Made by a program: the position numbers and the translations under genes
The notes under the pieces: generated by a model
What the model was told of the DNA's origin: nothing
The model's database searches: none
The model's input: the letters and a program-made list of their open reading frames with translations, nothing else
NCBI GenBank assembly: GCA_022494885.1
Contig: JAGVSM010003420.1
Span: 124,001 to 188,000, forward strand
Source: Micrasema longulum
Taxonomy: Eukaryota > Arthropoda > Insecta > Trichoptera > Brachycentridae
Reading direction: 5' to 3'
Length of the DNA stretch: 64,000 nucleotides
Part shown: positions 22,423-33,400 of the stretch, in pieces
How the letters are laid out: every line of letters begins with the position of its first letter
Position numbering within the stretch: position 1 is the first letter of the stretch

Positions 22423-23409
22423 CAGTAAAACCCCCTTTTTACGTTTTTCAAGAGAGCAAGAAAAAAAGTGTAAAACTGAGGAAAACGCTCAAGTGAGGAA
22501 ATGAAAAATTTATGGAAAAAATAGGAATTACAAAAAAATCAAATTGATTTGCTACACTGTGTACATATACTTCCAGAAAAGTTGTAAAAACGGTGAGAGT
22601 GGAAATTGACAATATTTTTTTTACCTATTTTCAATGATTTCACACAAACATTTTTAAATTTTTCAAACAATATTACGTAATCTGTTTTTTTTTATTTGAT
22701 TTAAAAACAGCATGTTAAAATTATTTTATGTGTAAATAAAAAAAAAAAGAAAATAGAATTTTAAATTTGCATAAAATAACTTAAAATATTTTTTCCCTTA
22801 AATGTTGGGAAATTTTATTTATACGGTATCACTTTTTTTTCTATGGCATCACTAAAACGACTGTCATAGATCGCAGAAAAATTATTTACACTTTTTTGAC
22901 AACTTTTTTATAACTTTAAATATTTCTATTATGTTTTTAACATCGCAATTTGATGATATTACAACTTTATTGTTTCTAAACGTTTGTCAACTGCGTATCA
23001 AGATTTGTACAAGTCAATATGACGTTTTTGTTCAAATGAAAACTAAGACTAACCCTTAAGGAGACACTTAAACAAAAATGTCAATTACTCTGCACCTGCT
23101 TTGAATTTAGGTTAAGATATTAATTTATCTTTTATTAGTTGTTTACCTGTTTTTATTTTTCATTCGCGTGGCACACGCAGTGGCGCGCGGGCCGCGGCTC
23201 CATTACTACGACGTAATTTTGGCTTTTTTGACACATCAAATGAATTCCGAAAATTATTAAGCGTAAAACCGAGGTGATAAAAAATGTAAAAAACGTTAAT
23301 TGGGGGGAATATTTGTATGAGAATGTATGAAGAAAAATGGGTCCTGAACATTTCGGTGTAAAAAGCGGGAAAATGTAAAAACGAGGAACGTAAAAACGAG
23401 GTTTTACTG
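22423..23409. mobile_element. Pogo/Tigger-like element, copy 4
   Basis: The best-preserved ends of the family: CAGTAAAACCCCCTTTTTAC at 22423 and GTAAAAACGAGGTTTTACTG ending 23409, flanked by TA. The orientation is that of copy 1. Short minus-strand frames near 23160-23425 are translations of the GC-rich subterminal block and do not resemble a transposase. It lies just past the coronin polyadenylation signal. Confidence 0.8.
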
Positions 23410-24060
23410 TACTTCTAACCATCATCTATGGTCCAATTGGTATTCCTGGATCTTATTAATTATATGATTGGTCCTGTGAGAAAAAAGTGTCCGCGAACGT
23501 GTTTAACTCCACAGGCAAAATTCTTCAGTAAATTTATGCACTTTATTTCAGCTGTGAATTATTTTTAAATGTCTTTACTTCACATGTTTTCTTGGAGCGA
23601 CTGTTTTATAAGACTGATCATTTTTGTATCCTATGCACTTTTAGGTGCAGTTAAAAGGAAAGAATATTTAAATTTTGATTTCTGGCTGTCTGATACTAGA
23701 GGTGGGAATGCTCAGTACTTTTAATATGTAAACAAGTATTTGTCAGATGATATAATATATTATGTATTAATTGTGGGGTTATAATTTAAAATTGACTCAT
23801 TCTCATTTCCAATCCTGCAAACATTTTCAGGTCGTGGAAATTTACTTGTTTTGTGTATGTGTAATATCGATGGCAGCTACGTAAACTATTGTATGTTGAA
23901 AACATCAGCTTTTCAAGACAGCCGATTAAAGAGATAGAATAACTTTTTGAAGTCATAAGATTCACATGAAATTTACCAAGTATAATCCTGAATTCAAATA
24001 AGATTCTTTGAAATTCAGGTAATCGTTTGTGAGTTTTTAATTAGCTATAATTAATTTTAA

Positions 24061-24255
24061 TTAGCTTTGATTATCTAGAAAAGGCAATAATGTCTGGCCG
24101 AGTTGAAGGTAGAAGAAGCCGGGGTAGAATCCCATATAGATGGACTGACCAAATAAAGGTGGCTCGGGCTGAGGACAGAATGGAGTGGAACAGACTAATC
24201 AGATGTGTTCATGGTGGTTACGATCCTCAGCATTGAGGGACCGACTTGGAAGAAG
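24061..24255 (+). mobile_element. Non-LTR retrotransposon 3' terminus
   Basis: A frame reads NIMSGRVEGRRSRGRIPYRW, then TDQIKVARAEDRMEWNRLI and VHGGYDPQH before a stop. This is the well-known C-terminus of endonuclease/RT LINE proteins, followed by a GAAGAAGAAGAA tail. It is a 5'-truncated insertion in the interval between the two genes. Confidence 0.75.
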
Positions 24256-25314
24256 AAGAATTAGCTCTCTTGAAAAGTTATTGTATTCAACATACGATAG
24301 TTTACGTAGCTCCTATAGATAAGATAATGAAAAATTTGTACAGAAAAAGGTATGTTTTTAATGGATATACAGTTTGATAAAATGAAATAACAGTTTTTGA
24401 TGTAAAAATAAATGAATTCAATTTTTTTTTTTAAAATAGGCAAATCAATAAATTTTATCTTAAATTGCATTATTTTACATTTTTTAGATTATGTATTTAT
24501 ACTTTGTATTATAACCCCATGATATATATTATATCAAATCACAAATTTCAATAGATTGTAATTTTTTCAGTAATATCATGACCATTCATCCCGCCCCTTC
24601 TCTGAGCTTTACAAATACTTAATATTATAGAATCGGCTTTAGTATCTTCTAACTATCAAACTAAGGTATTTTTTCTAATTTTTGGTACTAAACTTAATAA
24701 TCTACTGCCAAGTGGAATGGTATTTTTGGCAGAAAAGTCATCAATATTTGTATATCATAATATTTAATTATGTAAGTTAGGCTGTAACCTTTTGATCAAA
24801 TACCACCGTATTTGAAGTATGTATCACCAAAAGGCTCATGTATTAATATTAGCGTAGAGGAAATATATCTTTAAGATTAATATTTTTTGCTTGCAGATGC
24901 AAATACTCATTTTTTAACGTAATCTTTTCATATCCAGTAATGATTTCATGACAAAATGTGATAATCTAATGCCAAAATCCTAGATTTTGCGTGCTATTTT
25001 ACTTTTATGCCTATTGCGCAAGTGTCTCATTTCCAAAATTTTTATTACTATTTATTTTGTATGATTAGTTTAATTTACTAATTAATAATCAACATGTGTC
25101 AAATTTTTCGTAGAAATTATGATACGAGTTGAGTAAATACATCTTTAATTTTTATTTTTAAATATTACATTCTCAAGACGCAATATTCATCTTTGTTATA
25201 TGTCATATAATATTTATAATATATGTATGATTAATATTGATCAATTGTTCGCGGCAGAATTGAGTAGTGTAATTTATTAATCAAATAAAAATCAAGTGTA
25301 CTTAGGAATGACGC

Positions 25315-25580
25315 ATCATTATATCGTTGGCCTAACTTTAAAACTCGTAAGGCGCAAACCTATTTTTGTTGAGAGGAGAGAAAAAATAGGTTTTACTTCA
25401 GTGGCGAAGTTTTTTTTTTTAATATTTAAAAATGTAATAATGCATCACTGTTCAAGTTAGCAAGTTATACACGCATAAATTATTTGAAGTACTCCAAAAT
25501 ACATAAAATCCCAAAATATAACTTCAGACCATTTGTGGCCTCACGAGTTTTACAAGTGGGGTGACGATATGTATCTGTAA
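25315..25580. repeat. Dispersed repeat R25, copy 1
   Basis: Shares TTACTTCAGTGGCGAAGTTT, ATAATGCATCACTGT, ATTATTTGAAGT and AGACCATTTGTGG...GGGTGACGATAT blocks with 26985-27320. Non-coding, unclassified. Confidence 0.5.
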
Positions 25581-26232
25581 ATGAAACCACTTTAACCTGT
25601 CTTTACTAAAATATCTTCATTCATATTTTGTTTGAACATCCATAATTCTTTGATTATTCCACCTGTTGATTTCTTTATCTATGTATTTACAAACGGATGT
25701 TATAGAATTATTAATAATTTGAAAAAAACTTGTATCTTTTTGTGGTTTTTAACTGATTCCTAAGGTACATACTTTTATTTAATATTGTTTTTATTTTCAA
25801 ATTTCATCATTCCGAGATTTTAAATTCTGATTTTTAAGTAAATGTTTATGTAACCATGACAATACGTACCATCAACCTCTGCATGCTCGTGTACGTAATC
25901 TGTATGTGTTAGTGAAAGCTAGGAAGTAAGTAATAATTTTCTATTGAATCAGGCACAAAATTTGGATTATTTGGACGGCAGTTTCAAGTTTTCACATGTT
26001 TCCCGAACATTCCTGTTCGATTTAAAATTTCTGTTATATTGATAGCAGTCCTGTTGTAACCTTTTTGAATTTATTCCAATTCGTATCTCGGTTATATTTT
26101 GTAAATTTAAAGACATCAAAAGACTGGCTCTTTTAAAAAAAATATAAAAGCGTATAAAAACAATGTGGTTCCTACATCATGTAAGGAAATTTATTTCTAT
26201 TTATATTGTTGCTTACAATAAACATTGAGTAC

Positions 26233-26385
26233 TTGGCTGTAGTGGCGGGTGTTTTGCTGTACAGCGCGGTCGCAGTGAACTGAAACATGGTAACAAGTAA
26301 AGTGTCCATAGTGACCGCGCGGGGTCGGTACGGCACCGCATACCACGCCTGCGCCACGCCGCAAAACGCTCGCCACTATGGCCAA
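26233..26385. mobile_element. Short GC-rich MITE
   Basis: TTGGCTGTAGTGGCGGGTGT (26233) is complemented by ACGCTCGCCACTATGGCCAA (ending 26385). The 153-bp element is strongly GC-rich against an AT-rich flank and has internal inverted pairs around GCGCGGTC. Overlapping frames are artefacts of its composition. Confidence 0.65.
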
Positions 26386-26984
26386 GCATTTATTTTCATT
26401 CCACTTTTAATATTCATAAGTGTCTCTATTAGCAAAGTACGTAGGTCAAATCTGAAAACATTTTTAAACCATATTGTACATTTTTTTATATAAAAATGAC
26501 TTAACTTAAAACAGGTTTGAAAATGTCAAGTCAAGAAACAGAAAAAATTCTACTCGCAAATACTTTCAAGTTGATTTGATAATTTTTTATTATGATTTGA
26601 CAATTTACTCATTATGTATTTGATCTACATAAATGATAAAAAATAACCTTATAATTACCACCCTTCAAATGTGTACATTATTTGGGAGATTAAATAAGAT
26701 ATCTTTGATCTCAAATTAAATGAACACGATTTTCATTTGAATTTTAAAAGTATGTTTTGTATTTTGATTTTTTTAAATAACAAAAAGACAAAATAATTCA
26801 TGCATAATAAAACTAAATTGAATAATAACTGTGCCTCACCATGAGGAAGAGATATCCCCCAGTACTATTTGTTTGACTTTACAAATGCATTTTTATATGG
26901 AAAAATATTTTAAATACATGTCTATAGACTTTAAAAACAGTTGGATCCGCCTCAAAAACATACAAAATTATTCCAGTTGATAAA

Positions 26985-27320
26985 CATGTCGTCGGCTTAA
27001 CTTCTAAAGCTTGTAAATCCCAAACTTACGTTTTTTCAGGGGTGAGTAAAAACAATTTTTACTTCACTAGCGAAGTTTTATTTTCAATAATAAAAAATAA
27101 AATAATGCAACACTGTACGGATATACAAATTTTACACACATATTGATTATTTGAAGTCCCAACAGAAAATGTCAAAATATCATATGTGAGGAGAGGAGAT
27201 AGCAAAGTACGACACGAGGGCCTGGTCAGACTCTCACATGAAAATGGTAGACTAAAATCTCCAGCTCAAAAGGCGTTCTGGTACCAGACCATTTGTGGAG
27301 TTAGGGTGACGATATTGTGA
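26985..27320. repeat. Dispersed repeat R25, copy 2 (interrupted)
   Basis: Matches 25315-25580 at both ends. The block 27185-27285, with GACACGAGGGCCTGGTCAGA, is absent from copy 1, so one copy has an insertion or the other a deletion. Confidence 0.45.
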
Positions 27321-27426
27321 ATTGGAAACAAATTGGGTATTGGAGATATTGCATAAAATTTTCAAATGAAATCAAATCTGTGATACTTTTTCTATTAAAC
27401 CAAATGGGCTGTTTTTAAAGTGTATA

Positions 27427-27475
27427 GGCAGGCTGTGGTCTTGACATCTCACGGATCAGGGGTCCGAGATTTATA
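27427..27475 (+). repeat. SINE family B head fragment
   Basis: GGCTGTGGTCTTGACATCTC followed by CACGGATCAGGGGTCCGAG matches the tRNA-like head of the copy at 52046. Confidence 0.4.
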
Positions 27476-27876
27476 AAAAGGACATAATTTGTGTCTCACC
27501 TTTGTAAAAAAATGGGTATGTTTTACTATATTGTTGGCAATACAGCAATACCGCATGACTATCATTATTTTTTTTTGGCAGGAGAATCTAAAAAGCGTTC
27601 TTTTAATATAATTACGAATTTAATCAACCAAAAATACCAACAATTTAAAACATTTTCACAAAATAAAACAGGTTTACATACGAAATTGATAAATTAATTA
27701 CAATTTGTTATGTTTAGATATTATTCATCAATTATATGTGAACACAACATGCAGAAATAAGTATAAAAAAAATAAAAAAATATGCGGTATTGCAGTATCA
27801 TTGATTATAATATTACATATAATATTTTTAATGTAATGAATTTAAAATTAGTTTCTAACCAACATTGATATTTAGG

Positions 27877-27960
27877 CAGGTGCCACGGTGCAGTTGGTAA
27901 GACAGCAAACTGTGAAACTGGCGTCGCGGGTTTGATTCCCGCCACTTGCAAGAGAATCGA
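27877..27960 (+). repeat. tRNA-like sequence (SINE head or tRNA pseudogene)
   Basis: A perfect-looking T arm (GCGGGTTTGATTCCCGC) and a 7-bp acceptor pairing (GCAGGTG with CACTTGC, one G-T) enclose A-box-like TGCAGTTGGTAAGAC. The anticodon stem is poor and the D stem is irregular; the loop could present GTG. The ensuing tail (CGAAAAATACATCCAGTACTTTTCG) is itself a hairpin. A SINE head or tRNA pseudogene is more likely than a working tRNA. Confidence 0.45.
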
Positions 27961-28904
27961 AAAATACATCCAGTACTTTTCGATTTTTAACGAAATTAAT
28001 TTATTTTAAATTCACTAAATGAAATTTACTATGCATTCAACTCGACTCGTTCCTTTTTATTTTTTAACTGTGCGCATATTTTTGGTACGAAAGAGTAAAG
28101 TTGGTCTGCAGAATGTATTGAAATTGATGATATTCTGTGTGTTATTGATTTCTAGTCCAAAGGTATTTTATTGCCTTTTTTTGGCTATTTTTATAGAACC
28201 TTATCGATGTAATTAGAATATAAGTAGGCGTAAGTTTTTTACGGTCGTAATATTAATGTCAATGTTTTCGGTCCATTTATAAAGAGTAATATGTATCCAC
28301 TAAAATATTTGATAATCCCAATAAGACGCATATGTACCTAACTCTGCATTACATGTAATTTTTTCCACAACGATTTAAAGATCTCATATTATTTTATTAA
28401 TCTAATTAATATTTTTTTATCCAATATAATTAGTTAAAATAATTCAAACTGCATATGGTTTTGTTTGAAACTATGAATTGGATTTATAAAAATATATGTC
28501 GATTTGATTCATGTAATTTATTCACAATTATTCTCGACGGATTTACATTTTAATTATGTAATTACTTTTATGAAATAATAGGTTATTACTGTTAATTTTT
28601 TTATGGTTTTTTATAGCTCCAATATTCTAAATTATCACTTCGAGGATGCTATACAATATAAATATTTCAACTCATCTTGCAGTTACAGAGCGCGATAACT
28701 AATAATTATGTCATTTTTTATTTCATAACATATATTATACAATGGAAATGATTTATAACATATTTTTTTATGAACAATCTTGCTTTGATTATTTACTAAT
28801 TTATTGTGATAAGTTGAAAATCAACCCATGATTCAGTTCCATGGGATTTAAAAAATAATTGAAATAAATAATTTAAATTCATAATTTTACATATATTACC
28901 CCTG

Positions 28905-29205
28905 AGATGGAGAACATCTTTGAGAAGGAAATTTGTAGTAATTTAGAGAGCTATGTATCTATTTTCTGATTTATGTGATAACTTTACACACTGGAACGTT
29001 CACTGTTCTACCTATGTTTGAACATGAATATTTATTTAATTCTATCTGTTCATTTTTCTGAAGTAAAGGAGCTGAAAACTTAATTGATGTGGGTAAGATT
29101 CATCTAAATTATTTCATCTGCTAGGCCAACGATGCCTGAAAATATTGAATATCCACTTCTTTTTGGACCAGTTGATTTATTCGACAATAATTTTAGTATA
29201 CCCAA
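28905..29205. repeat. Dispersed hairpin repeat, copy 3
   Basis: Diverged copy sharing GAACATCTTTGAGAAGGAAA, CTTTACACACTGGAACGTTC and TCTGAAGTAAAGGAGCTGAA-type blocks with 54085-54620. Confidence 0.5.
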
Positions 29206-30135
29206 ATCTTTAGTCAAGTAATAACAGTATGTATTTTGTATGCACCTATACATACAAAATTAAAGTAAAATATTGCCTTTATATTTGGACCGGTGCATTT
29301 GAATTTAAAAATAAGAATATAAAGACGCCATTTGTATTTTATTCTTATAGGTTAAAAAAAAACCCTTGCTTTAAGACGCAATCATATTGAACGCCATTTT
29401 ATAGTTTTATAATTTGAATTTCTTATTCTGCATATTTTTACTATTTTAAATAATTATTTTTATTAAATCATCTCATTGAATATATATTTATTTGAATGTA
29501 CTCCAAATTGTGCAATAAGAAGACTTAATTGATGTGTATTTTGACTTATATAATACATATTGACAATGAAAATTTTATATGTATATTAATCGATTATTTC
29601 ATTAATTTTTCTTGCTCATGTAAACTATATATTAAATATTGTACCAGCTTTTTACTTATGATATCAATAATATAAATAAATTAATCACGTACAATACATT
29701 GAGCTTTTATTTTATGAACATAAATTCATCGCCAAGTTTGAACATCTCCAAATTATGAGTAAGCGCAAACGGTAAAAGTGACTGCTTTTGAGATCACCTA
29801 TATTTTATTGTGAATCTGTAACAGTGATTCTTGTAGCTATGTGGGGCAAAACATTGTCATTGCGCCTTGGAAATCGGCTATGTGTTTTTCACAAAAATTC
29901 TCACGAGAAACAAAAAAATATATATTTTAACTGCCGTTAAAAACAATTTTTTTAGCATAGTCAAGTGAATGCTCATAACCAGTTTCCAAGATGCAACAAC
30001 GACTACATACGTAAAAAACAAATATACTCATTGTAAAAAATATATTTAATACAGTTAGTTTTCTTTCAAATAATGTTCTGTCTCAAAATGTATTAAAACC
30101 TATTTTCTTGAACTCAACAAACAAATGAAAATTGG

Positions 30136-30397
30136 TGGAGAGTTGGCCTTGTAGTTTTAGGGGTTGGCGCGTTCGCCTATCATATTTTGTTCGATTCCTG
30201 CCTAGGTCGACACAAAACGTAAGTTTAAAAGGTGGTTTAACACTGCGATGTTTTTGATGTCGCACCGGACTGTTTATCTGAAGCATAAGACTGATCACCC
30301 TTTTATACATAACAGTTGGAAATACATTGCATTTGCTGTCTATTCAGTGCCCTATGGACTATCAGGTGCGGATAAGGGTATAAAGATGATGGATTAA
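30136..30397 (+). repeat. tRNA-derived SINE family C, near full length
   Basis: The head has A-box-like TAGGGGTTGGCGCGTTCGCC and B-box-like TTCGATTCCTGCC. The body contains CTGAAGCATAAGACTGATCA and GTGCCCTATGGACTATCAGG, ending in AAAGATGATGGAT. The full minus-strand relative is 45673-45942. It sits 57 bases downstream of the SLC5 stop codon, so probably within its 3' UTR, in antisense. Confidence 0.65.
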
Positions 30398-30453
30398 AGG
30401 ATTTTTTATGCTAATTTTCCCAGTATTCATTGATCGCGAAGTTTATCTTTTTT

Positions 30454-33400
30454 TTAGTTTTCATCATTTGCCAGTTGCAGTTTTCCTCTCCACATAGGAT
30501 CTTTATTTTTGATATTCTCAAGTTCTGTAGTTGGATTTAAAGACTCGAGCGTTTCATCTAAAATGCTTTTGGGCAAGTATTTCCTGAGCGGTGGACTTAT
30601 AAGATTAGGGTCCAGTTTAGTAAGGTCTGTAGGACCAGTCAGCCAGCTGACAATGATGGCTACTATCATGTTAATTATCGTCCCAAATGCAGTGTAGGTG
30701 ATGAAGGATAATTTGTAGAGAAAGAACACGTCATCGCCCCGTAGAGCTTCTGCGTCTCTGAAAATTTAAATCATTTAAAATGTCATCATCTAGTTCATTA
30801 GTCAGATATCTCAAAAATAAAAGTAAAGACAGTGAGAAAATAATTATATAAATGGTCACCTAAAATCTAGTACTTATTGTTAATTTGGGCATGAACTAAT
30901 GTCGAGTCTCGAAAGATCCTAAATGATTTCAATGTTTTTCTTATTCATTGTAATTGTTGGTAAAAAAAAAGTCATTTGTATCGATTAATTTGTATAGCAC
31001 AAAAAAAACCTCCGTAGGAGTAGACTAAGAGGATAAAATGCCATATCACTCTATCCTTGCGTACAAACCACGGCTCCTCTAGATCCATACATTTTCTCTT
31101 GCACGCATGTCGATTATTCCGACTTTTGAGACATGTCCATCTTCAAGTATTTGTTGAATTTTGTCATACCATGACTTTCTTGGTCTTTTTCTGCATCCAT
31201 CAACATTGATATCATAAATCTTTTTAGTCATTCTATCGTTTTTCGCTGTCCATTTGCTCTGCATGTCCAAACCAACGCAGAAATTCTTTCTTGGATATGT
31301 TGATAATGCTTGTCTCAACCTTACATAATGCATGAATCTCGACACGTTTCTGCATCTTTTATGCCCGAGACATTGCAACAACATTTGAAGAAATAAATGA
31401 AATGGTTTTAAATAAATAAAAATATTTTAATCGCATTAAAAAATTACCTTTCTGAAAAGTCCAAGTTACTATCGGACATTGTGTGGTTACACGTGTTAGG
31501 TATCCCCGGGTACACTTCATGTGTTGCGTTGTTGACTCCGTAGATTGTTGATCCCACGGCTATCCAGGTTAGGACCAACATACTGCTGATGGCACCAGCT
31601 ATGGCGCCTGTTGAGTTGCAGAATGGCACCAGCATTCCCAGAGCAAAGAAGGATAAACATGGTGCGGCTGTGATACTATCCAAGGTGTACATAACCTAAA
31701 ATGTCGAGTACTTACTTTAAATACAAATTTTTTTTTTGTTAAGCGCTTGTCTTGTCTACCGTCATTATTCCCTTTTCGTACCTAGGTATTACACTGCACT
31801 CCCCTATTTGGTTTATGGTAATTAATGTTGATTACTATTATAATTATAGTTCCTGGACTAGCAACCTGAAGCGTAAGACATCCTGCCTTCATGTAACAAA
31901 AATGTCTTCTGCTTTTTTCCTTCATTGAATTAAATACATTATTTATTTATTTGACGGCCTTATGCAGTCCATTCTAACAATGGAAAATACAATTTCTATC
32001 ACTGTCGTCAATAATTTTTAACAGTTTACAGAACGTTTTTAAAAGTTCATATTTTTCCACTGTTGGGATTCAAATTAGCTACCCTTTCCACAGAGGGTCA
32101 AATACAAACTGTTGGCTTATATATAAGTCACAGGGCAATTCTGCTTAAAGTATTAATTAATTCATATCTTATAGAACTGTGCACTTCAGATGAACCAGCT
32201 GACAGACGTCTTAGATTAGCTACATCTACAGTGATAGGAAAAGTCATTATGCCTGTTTGCATTCAGCGCACTAAATAATAAATTTACAGTCGCAGGCCCT
32301 ATGGCATAGAATGCTCAGGAGAATGGCATAGAATGTTAGGAAACAGAAATGCAAAACTGTTAGAGTGAAGTGATGTTTCAGAAAAAACTTTAAACCCACC
32401 GGTTCTCTAAAATTAGGCAAAAGTTAGGCCAAATTAAATTAAATATTGCGTAGATTGCACGTTAAACACCGTTGAGGTATTACTTAAAATCCACAAAATA
32501 ATACAAAATAAGTTATTTTTCAATACATACGGATAGAAGTGTTCCCATGTTTTCGACAACAGGAACCATAGCCACTGTGTATATCCCACCAATCACTATA
32601 AGGGAGCGAATAATTAACTTTTCTTTTCGTTGTGATATTCCGTCTCGTTTGATGTAATCGTTATAGATGGATCCTGCTACTGTATTTAAGATGGCTGCCA
32701 GGTAACTAAAATAAAAATAGAGGTCGTCAAAATGAAAAAAAGTTATGTATGTGTTAATTCATGTGATTTCCAATTCGTCGCTTTAGTTCGTTTTTGCCCA
32801 ATCTGTTGGTCTGCCATTTTTGACGAAATTGAGTTAAGTGTACAGGAGTTCTAAGAAAGCTTTTATTTATAAAATTCAAATGAATAAGTTTATTTTTAAA
32901 ATTGTTTAAAGGGTTTTTTTTTATGAATTTCGTCGGTCATTACTTATGCCTATTTTGTAAAAAAAACTATTTCTGCAGATTTCTGTTTTGGTCTGCTGGA
33001 TAAAAACGAACTGAACCAATGAATTATTTAAATAACTATCTCAACACTATCACAGGACTACAACCCGACTCTTCAGTAAATAAATAAATAATTTTTTACA
33101 CAACTTATTTGAAAATATCTATGTTTGAGTTGAAAAGAGGCCAGAAATATAATTGTATCTGTAATTCTTTAATTCAGCGTTTCCTCACCTTTCTCAGCCA
33201 CGGACCCCTTGGAAATCCAGCACAATTTTCAAGGACCCCCTTAGTAAAAAAACCGGCAATAAATTTTGGACCATTTATTTTTGTAAAACAAATACAAAAA
33301 AAATATGTTAATAATTATTCATTAACGCACAACAGCAACACCAACACGGTTAATTAATGTGAAGGTTGTTGTTGCGTTTTTGCAACTAAATTAGTGATAT

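Noticed and set aside
23153..23425. Minus-strand frame repeated at 11061-11429 with similar C-terminus (AAARAP.RVP)
   Set aside because: The similarity reflects the shared pogo-like subterminal sequence; frames begin or end outside the element and other copies are broken.
30509..30697. Plus-strand frame opposite the last SLC5 exon
   Set aside because: Antisense shadow of a transmembrane-encoding exon.
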